Origin: Peronospora farinosa
Taxonomy: Eukaryota > Oomycota > Peronosporomycetes > Peronosporales > Peronosporaceae
Assembly (NCBI GenBank): GCA_947646735.1
Contig: CANTFK010000771.1
Location: 186,001-250,000 of the forward strand
Direction of reading: 5' to 3'
Length of the DNA: 64,000 bases
A model generated the notes under the pieces. That model worked only from the letters and a program-made list of their open reading frames with translations, was not told the DNA's origin and made no database searches. Positions 56,609 to 64,000 of this stretch are shown here, in pieces. Each line of letters begins with the position of its first letter. The stretch's first letter is position 1. A program made the position numbers and the translations under genes.

Positions 56609-57440
56609 TTATGATGATTCCAGCAGATCTTGCAGTCTCCATTGTTGCCATTCTGCGCCTCTTTCCAATTTTTCGATACCAGTAGTATGCAAGACAGAAT
56701 ACGAGTCAACATCCGAGAATAAGGAGCTAGTCTCAGGCATCCACATCGCTGCATGGAGCCCATACGCAACACTCACGAGATGCATCGAATCAAGCCGTGT
56801 ACACTTGAAATGCCAATCTATAGCACGCTGATCATCCAAAAGAAGCTTCCATCGGGCCGAATCCCCTCGAATAAATTCGACTCGTAACATGAGAAGCCCA
56901 GATCAATGCCCACCGTCTCAATGTATGCCTCCTTACGCGACCATAGTCGGTAGAATCGCGTATATCGACTATCGTCGTCCTCCACATCGCGAACATAATC
57001 CCACTCCTTCGAAATTGAAGTGATCAACAAAAGCTCAAAAAAACTCCTCGGCTGACTTCTTATGAAAAGGTCGATCTGTTAGTCGGACAACATCTACGCC
57101 AACCAAAGTACGAGAATCACTGACAATTGCGACGATGGTCTTATGATGAAGACGTTTTGATTCCACAATGAAGGAGCGAGACTTCGAATTGGTCGCCTCC
57201 AGTTTCGTTCATTCTGCAACAAGTAACGACACAAGTCACGACACAAGTCACGACACAAATTATTATTTCCAATAATGATACGCAAGATTAATCATCGACC
57301 GCACCTCAGGAGTACGTTTAATCTCGACGTTCTCGTAATTTCATGTAAGAGTTGGTGGATGAGCTGCCGCTGTAGAAAGCGGCTCGCGAGTGCCTGCTTT
57401 TGGTCTTTTGCAAACACAAAATGTGTCACTTGCTTTTGTT
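56609..57440 (-). pseudogene. 4'-phosphopantetheinyl transferase pseudogene, right copy
   Basis: Duplicate of the 6175-6993 relic, with the same in-frame TGA after EEFF and the same frameshift after the SKRLHH...WSRKEA part. It has one additional base around 57012, in the codons for the HFNPKEW region, which shifts the frame again. No functional product is expected. Confidence 0.75.
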
Positions 57441-58861
57441 CAATTTGCCGAAAGCTGCAGCATTAGACGTTGCTATTCCGGAGCTATTGGATTTTACTCG
57501 GAGACGTCGACGAAGCGAAGACAGTGAAATAGTGTCATGGGAAAAATGAAAGTGGACGCCGATGAGTGGAGTGGCTGTGTCAAAAAGGGTTACATTGGAC
57601 AGTATAAACAACCAAATATAAAGACTTCGAAGCTGAAAAAGACCTACCGTTTGGTCACTTGAGTATTCCAAGCAAATCTCTTGAGCCCCGTATCTTGCGT
57701 CATGCAAATTTTACGAAGTGGATGGCTAAGACATTCTGCCCTTACAGCCGTAAGGGAACAATGTCTTCATTGTTTCACTTTTTCTCGCTCAGCTGACACC
57801 CACCCTAAGGTGTACGCTAATATCAGCTGGTTTAAGTTAGATATTCACAATCATTTGCTTGTAAACACGTGTCTTTACGGAATAACATCTACAATAGACT
57901 GTCACTTGCAGCCCAGACGAAGATAAAGTCGCTGGCGTGCCTTCATGGCAGGTACCATACCGCGGCGGCAGTGAAACGATGCGTGTTGTAAGTTGTATAG
58001 TTCGTCGCTGTGACCCGGTAAGTAGAGGAAGTGGCTTTATTCTTGTTCGATACTACTTGTGCGAATCGACTGAGGATGTAAAACCTTAACGGTGCATCCT
58101 ACTTGACCTTTACTTGTTTGCTGCTTTTTTGCTGTGGTGTTGCTGTTTTATCGAACGTTGTAATGTCGACACAAGCGGCATCTCAGCAAAGCATGAATAT
58201 AGAGAGTCGAGGTGCTAGGTAGTTGTAAGTAGACATGGTAGCCGGAAAAGCAAACAAGTCTTCATAAAAATGACTTAGTACATCGTAAGATTGACCATAT
58301 TGTTTGCAAGAGCTGGCTTCTTACGAGTTTATGGTGCCGATGTGACCTGACAAAACAAAGTCCAGGCTAACAGAGGTTGTAAATTGTGCGCCTTTCGGAG
58401 AAGGCAAGCGCTTGCTCACTGGACGCTCGCGGTTACACGAACTACAGATTGGTCTCTGAAAGAACTTATGGAATATAATTGTTAGTTTGTCACCGATAGT
58501 TTACAAGACGACCAAGCCCGGCGTTTGGGATAAGTTAGGCCGCAGGTAGCAAATGTCAACGGGCTCTATAGGTAGGTGTATGACCTATAGACCTTAGGTA
58601 AGAGGTAGTTAGCCCCAAAGCTTGTCAGCCTTGACTGCAGTATCTAAATATCAAAAAAGAGGAATCTCTGACACTGTACGTAATGCTCCGCAGCTACATC
58701 CGGTCTTCACATGCTCAGCAGATCGGAGCTCCGTCTGATTAATCTCGTATAGCCAGGAGTTTGAAAACAGCTTTCAATGCAATCAGACGAAATATCAAAG
58801 TAACGACCAACGCAGTGTCATTCTCAATTTTCTCTCAAACCCCTTAAGCAGACCGTCAATC

Positions 58862-60062
58862 ATGCGAACGTATCCTTTGCTTCTAGTAGCTGCTACCACC
58901 CTATCTGCCTATGCTGATACGTCGTCAACAAGATCGAGTTCGACATTGGAGCGACCAGCATTGTCTCATCAGCACGCCCCCCAGCGGATGCTGCGAGATG
59001 GGGCGGAAACAGCCGAAGAGGAGAGGATGCCGAATATAGGAGAGGCATTCGTTGAATCCATATCGGAAAAAGTAAGTGAAGGAACACTGACAAAACTCAC
59101 TGACGGATTATCGGCCAAACCCGCTGAAGCACTTCTGTCGCCTTCCATTTTTGAGAAGTATAAGAAGTTCTTGCCTCCAAAGAAATCTGAGGAGGATGTC
59201 GTTGATCTACTGAACAACAAGATATTTATAAATTTTGTTAGCAAAGTTCGGAAAAACGAGAAAATTACCAAGCCAGAAAAATTCATCGCGAAATTTTTGG
59301 CGGAACATTACTCTGACGATGCTTTTTTAGCGATGCTTAAAACAACCCCAGAGCATTCGGCCGAACAAAATGAACTCGCGACCAGATTACAAGATGAGTG
59401 GATACAACTAACGGTCGAAAAAGCGGGGCCACTAACCGACGATGCGATCAACCATGTGCGCGAGCTTCTAATTCCTGATGACAACTTGCTAAGCTCCACA
59501 CGTTTCGAGGCGTATTTCGAGCTTTTGAAACGTAGAAAGAACTTCAAGGCCAGATTTATTAGATCAACGATTGGTGAAAAGTTTGGTATCTCGTTACCAA
59601 CAACGATTCCGGATGACTCGAGATCTCCTTACAAACAGATTATGCTGCCCTTTTGAAGATGCTGCAAAAGTCTACAGAGGTTGAAGCTACGAAAGAAATC
59701 GCGACACGTATACACAAAAAGTTTGTAAAATCGTATTCTGGATTGGGACTAACCCCCTCTGATTTGTTTGATCACTTTCACCTCGATCAAAATACTGAAG
59801 GCACGGTGCTAAACAACCCAAACTTCAAGTTGTGGGCCGAATTTGTGAGAACAACAACGTGAATTGGATGGTAAGCCGACGGAACAGTATGCGGAGATGG
59901 CAAAAATTCTGGATCGAAAAATTCGGAAAGAAAACACTAAAGCAAATGCTGAAAGTGGCCTCGAAGGACAATGAAACGAAAGAAATTGCGGAAGGTTTAA
60001 GGTCTGAATTGGGAATGTTGTCAACATTTGAGAAATTATACAAACGAATAATCGGATCATGA
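58862..60062 (+). pseudogene. RxLR-EER effector pseudogene (right copy)
   Basis: Duplicate of the intact effector at 3584-4747. The signal peptide, RxLR (RMLR, residues 42-45) and EER remain, and the frame is shared up to about residue 220. It then diverges in frame at about 59540, is restored at about 59656, and shifts again at about 59838, so the three LWY repeats are no longer in one frame. The first frame ends after 264 codons (59656). A truncated secreted protein could still be made, but the repeat domain is lost. Confidence 0.82.
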
Positions 60063-60239
60063 GCTTTTACACCTTGATAATAGAAATTGTTTTTTGCGTT
60101 TTACATGATCTTAAGTAGAGAAATGCATAAGAGGCGATTTAAAGCTCAGATACATTGTGTAGCGCTTGCAGTTGCAAAAAATATTCAACATGCTGGTTGT
60201 ATCTATTATTCACTTCCACAGTAGCTTGCGCCATGCCGA

Positions 60240-61895
60240 CTACAGTTTGATTGTCTTTGCGACGGCAGGAAACCGCTTTGTAAAAGTGTCATCGTGATCG
60301 ATGCGGAAGCTCCACTTGCGTGTTTTGGGCTCCAAAATAGCAAACTCTACAATTTAAGGCAACAGTGAGACAACATGTAGTTAGACGTCTTATTACGCAT
60401 AGTAACCATGCCCGCGATTCGCAATTTGTGAGTCTCACCAGTCAAGATGATTTTGGCTACATCAGCGTCCACAAAATATTTTTCTGCCAATTCCATGCGC
60501 GATACACCGGCAGGTGTCTTCGCCAGCTGCAACAGTACAGGAGATATCATCCGTAAATTTCTAAAACTCAAAGAGTAACGAGCAAAGGCTTCAAACGTAC
60601 TGCCTTGATAAAATCATTGCGGGCGTGCACTGTCGTCGCACCGCGGCACACCAAGGCGCTATTTAGTAGCAAATGGCAGACACAAAAGCTATATTAGCCC
60701 GTACTGAGAAATGGGCCGAAAAATAAATAGCCCACCTAGTTGGAAGCAGTCGCCCTCGCACATGCATAGCCACATGCTTGAGTGCTTCCAATAGCTCTTC
60801 CTCACTTTGTGCTGGAAGGAGCTTCGCAAGCGTATCAAAATGCATGATTTGGTCAGTTGCAAGCAGTCGCAGAACATCCGCGTACTTTACATCAACACCA
60901 CGAAGTAGCTTTCCAGTAACAGGCTCCATTATTTCGTCCTCCTGCTCCTCGTCTTCCCTGTTCATCGCAGAAAGTCGTTAGGTCCACAATAGTCGACAAA
61001 AATCACACACAAGGAAAACGTACGGTGCCAAATTCTTAGGAGCTCTGGGCTTATCAACAGCGACCATTGAACGGTATTGCATCGCCTTGATATATTCGTC
61101 CGACGTCATCGTCGAGACCACCTCGTCTTCTTTTTCACTAAACAAGTTTTCAAATTCATCATCAGCATCGGCACTCTGTAAACAGAAAACAAAAACGAAT
61201 CACCACAATTAAGACTCGTTTTCAACTCTTTTAACTCCCATGATAAGAACTCAAATCGTACATTCTTGTTGTACACTTGAAGCTCCATCCAGTTCTCAGC
61301 ATCAATCTGCTGTTTCTTGTACGCATACGAGTTTTGAATAGCAGAAATTGCACGTTCTGACTGTTTCTTTTTAAACTGAAACTGTACTTCCTTCGTCTCC
61401 GTCGAAAGCGACTCCATCTTTTCTTCTACTTCCATGTCTTCCTCTTCTTCATTTACTGCATCATCAATATGCGACAAACTTGGACGCATCTGCATTACTG
61501 AAGACAGTGGTGTAAGATGCAATTGACCTTGACGAAAGACACCAATAACGTAATTCGTTAATGCTGGGACATTGGCTGATTGCATCCGTAAATGTTTTTG
61601 CTTGAGATAATCTTCTGCGTCCTGATCAAAGTGTGTCGATCGTTGATCCACGGCAAACTCAAGCTGCATCATTTGATTGATTGGTTTGATACGTGCACGA
61701 CGTGGTGGCTCAGGCATTGGCCGATATGTCGGACGTAATGGGAATTGTACCATAAAACTGAGACAGTTGCAGTCATTAGAGGGTCTCCAATGGTAATACA
61801 TACATCAATAGATAGCTACAATCAACGTACAGATTATGACATCCTTTGTCAGTAAGATGTACGGGTATTTCACGCACTATGGGGTCCTCATCCAT
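60240..61895 (-). CDS. POLR3E: RNA polymerase III subunit RPC5 (right copy)
   Basis: Collinear with the left copy, with the same seven exons in reverse complement, stop at 60240-60242 and start at 61895. The only length difference I see is one extra base in intron 5. Amino-acid changes are few, for example Ser/Phe in the AEKYSVDAD stretch and PP/LS before TETKEVQFQ. All exons stay open, so both copies may be expressed. Confidence 0.88.
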
Positions 61896-62016
61896 CTCGT
61901 CACTTTCTTCCTCTGTAGCTTTATTGGTTGTCAATCGGGGTCAGTATACGTTCCCTCGGTTTAGTGCCTCCACCATCTACATCCCACGCCATCACTTGAC
62001 ACCATCACTTAAAAGC
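61896..62016. promoter_or_regulatory. Bidirectional promoter, right copy
   Basis: Duplicate of 1631-1751 between RPC5 (leftward) and the W-rich-motif gene (rightward), same 121-bp length. Confidence 0.5.
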
Positions 62017-63395
62017 ATGAGTGTCCCTTCGTCAATTCCACGCATTCTTGACAGGTAAATTTACTATGGAATAGTCAGATAGATAGAGAAAAGAAAATGC
62101 TACAATGTCGTGGTGTTTTGACATTGTAATAGTGTCTATGGATGATGTTCTAGTGAGAAAAAGGTGGAAGATCTCATTTTGTGTCATGTTTTTTTCTCTT
62201 TTGTTTTTTTATAGCGATAGTGACAGTGAGGATGATGTTCCATTGTCCTCCTTACGTAGTGCGAAAGCTCCAGTACTAAAAGAAGAAATAAAGACGGAAA
62301 TGTCGAGCCACAATGTGAAAAAGAACAAACGAGAGACGAGAAGTGAGAGCGAAAGTGACGATGAGATTCCTATCAGTGGCCTGGCGAACCGGAATAAAAA
62401 GTTGAAGATTGAGACAAATGTCAAGAGGGAAGAGGTGACGATGAATAACCCTCGGTCGACATTAAAGAGCACACCACGTAAGGTGAAGAAGAGAATAATA
62501 AAGGTGAGATAAGGAGAGACATAGTGAGGGAGGGGGTATCGGGAGTGACTGGATGGTAATAATTGTTGCATTAATGGGAGTTGTACAGATAAAGATTCGA
62601 CAACAAGAGTGTACGGAACAATTGTATCAAACACTCAAGGGTCAATTGGCTCAGGAATTGCTAATTGCTGTGTCGATGGTGGTATGCGATGGAATGGCCA
62701 CCCACGAAGACATTAACGTCAGTAGGTGACACACAAACACTATGAAGGGTGTTGTTAAGGTGGATTTATTTATCTTTAGTGATGTTGTTTGGAATGAATG
62801 TAGAAAGTGCATGGCGTTCAGGAACTTGATGGGTTTCCTGGTGCCTATATTCGCGTTAAGGTAAGAGTCTGTGGTAGAAAGGAGGGAGTGGACTTTAAAA
62901 GGCGTCAAGTTTTTACTGTTTTCATTTTTATATTTTGTTGTGTAGGGTGACGACTTGGGTTCGATTATAGATACGCGGCTATCAGCGGGAAAGCCGTCGT
63001 TCTTGCACTTCTTTGCTATGTCTTCTGAAGACCTGCAAAAGCTGCTTCTTCTGGCGTATGATAAACAAATGGAAGTGTTGATCGAGCATGAGGTTCGTAT
63101 GGAAAGTGGGCATCGCTGGCGTTGGTAAAAAACCATACTGACCGCTGTGTAAATTGCCATTTGTACGGATCAGGGCTCGGACACTCCTCTTCTGAAGGAG
63201 CTGCAGAAGGCACGCGCATCAGCAGCTCGAATCAACACAGAGAAGGCAGACCGAAGCATACAAAAGGTGCTGAAGAGTTTTGCTGAGCTGGAGCGAGAAA
63301 TTAAAGCGGTAAAAGCTCTTGCGCTCAAAGAGGAGAATACTTCGGATGAAGGTGAAGAAGACGACAATGATGATGACGACGCAGCGAACGACTAA
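62017..63395 (+). pseudogene. W-rich-motif gene, right copy, frameshifted by a 7-bp duplication
   Basis: Same exon layout as 259-1630. After LKGQLAQELL the right copy has an extra 7 bp (attgcta attgct, near 62660), moving the downstream exon out of the CRWWYAMEWPP frame. Exons beyond it (QELDGFPGAYIRVK, coiled coil and acidic tail) are otherwise preserved. If the alternative frame were the real one, this copy would be the intact one and the left the broken one. I favour the left for the reason given there. Confidence 0.6.
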
Positions 63396-63419
63396 AAAGA
63401 ATTGCTGAATAAGCGAGGT

Positions 63420-64000
63420 TCAACCGACACGAGCAAGGACGGACTTGACGTATTCACGTCGAATTAAGCTCGCGTGCTGGGTCATGGTGTGGCCCTTGTT
63501 GTTGTACAGGTCAAGTCCCAGCAAATGCAATGGCGTGGAAATGAGCTGCACGGCTGCAGGGCAGATGAGCTGTGCAAAAGTTCCGGCATTGGACTTGTCC
63601 ATAAGCTTGTTGTCCTCAATTTTCTTGGCCAGCACTTTAGGTGCATTGAATGACGCTGCACAAGTCATTGAGTCACGTACAGCAAAGAGACCAATGGACG
63701 CCAGTGGAAAAGCCGCAGGTGCAATAACACCGAACATGCGTGCAAAGGCACGATCTTTGGCAATGCAGAGCGACATGTTGACGGCCGTCGTGCCAATAAA
63801 CTTGGGCATTTGATTGTCCGTTTCAATGTACTCGCAGACAGAGTCGACCGCATTTGCAGCCATGTACGTGGCTGTATAGAGACCAAAGACAATGTGAAAC
63901 TCACGTTTGCCTACGAAGCGTAATGGGTTTTTGAGGAAGCTGATGGAGAGCTCCTTAATGCCACGACCAAGCGGGCGAGCGCCACTGGCGTTCTCGATAA
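63420..64000 (-). CDS. Multi-pass membrane protein, C-terminal part (runs off window)
   Basis: An uninterrupted minus-strand frame from the window edge to a stop at 63420-63422, about 193 codons. It reads RPLGRGIKELSISFLKNPLR, FVGKREFHIVFGLYTATYMA, a short polar loop, KFIGTTAVNMSLCIAKDRAF, hydrophobic FGVIAPAAFPLASIGLFAVR, CAASFNAPKVLAKKIE, FAQLICPAAVQLISTPLHLL and GLDLYN. Four to five amphipathic or hydrophobic segments suggest an inner-mitochondrial or similar membrane protein. I recall similar uncharacterised fungal proteins but cannot name the family. It lies just outside the duplicated segment and is not present on the left. Confidence 0.7.
   Translation of the reverse strand, partial: IENASGARPLGRGIKELSISFLKNPLRFVGKREFHIVFGLYTATYMAANAVDSVCEYIETDNQMPKFIGTTAVNMSLCIAKDRAFARMFGVIAPAAFPLASIGLFAVRDSMTCAASFNAPKVLAKKIEDNKLMDKSNAGTFAQLICPAAVQLISTPLHLLGLDLYNNKGHTMTQHASLIRREYVKSVLARVG

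Larger units (their letters stand above)
56522..63419 (-). repeat. Right arm of 6.9-kb inverted segmental duplication
   Basis: Reverse-complement copy of 236-7077. It is slightly longer because of small insertions, for example 7 bp in the W-rich-motif gene and 1 bp in RPC5 intron 5. The effector and W-rich-motif genes are disrupted in this copy, while RPC5 stays open. The inner edge abuts the S-adenosylhomocysteinase relic and the outer edge abuts the end of the membrane-protein gene. Confidence 0.93.

Overview
The window is nuclear DNA from an oomycete, most likely a Phytophthora or downy-mildew species (Peronosporales). The pointers are short GT-AG introns of about 70-90 bp, a secreted effector with canonical RxLR and EER motifs followed by helical LWY-type repeats, a START/FYVE-like relic of a type common in oomycetes, and Ty3/Gypsy elements with an extra RNase H as known from oomycetes.

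Layout. A 6.9 kb segment occurs twice in opposite orientation, at about 236-7077 and 56522-63419. Each copy holds a conserved W-rich-motif gene, the RNA polymerase III subunit RPC5 gene divergent from it across 121 bp, an RxLR effector locus and a dead 4'-phosphopantetheinyl transferase gene. The copies have decayed unequally. The effector and the W-rich gene read through only in the left copy, RPC5 is intact in both, and the PPTase carries the same lesions in both. Inside the left arm lie a V-ATPase subunit E scrap, a LYR-motif gene, GET4 and ESF1 (7.2-12.6 kb). Inside the right arm lie a START/FYVE pseudogene, a GRIP-domain golgin, ORC6, a glucanase pseudogene and an inverted, broken S-adenosylhomocysteinase relic (48.6-56.5 kb). 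A partial multi-pass membrane protein gene runs off the right end.

The centre (about 13.7-47.9 kb) is a nest of retroelements. The outermost is element C (13695-47918), a chromodomain Gypsy element with an additional RNase H, whose LTRs lie in inverted orientation and whose RT segment is inverted relative to the rest of pol. Element A (14219-37030, minus strand, 5-bp TSD CTTGA) sits in C's left LTR. Element B (20244-27751, plus strand) sits in A's integrase gene. Solo LTRs of family D (1.2 kb, 4-bp TSDs ATGG, GATA, GTCG) interrupt B, C and A. A family E solo LTR (TSD AGAG) and an unexplained 1.36 kb hairpin-motif array lie inside one D LTR. A 3.3 kb block bounded by inverted E LTRs (TSD GGAG) interrupts A's pol.

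The most interesting observation is that elements A and B each carry, antisense to gag-pol and next to the 3' LTR, an additional ORF with the same layout: a conserved N-terminal domain, an RS-rich middle and a C-terminal coiled coil. Other unexplained structures are the hairpin array, a promoter-like core shared by LTR families C, D and E, and the two inverted-LTR arrangements.
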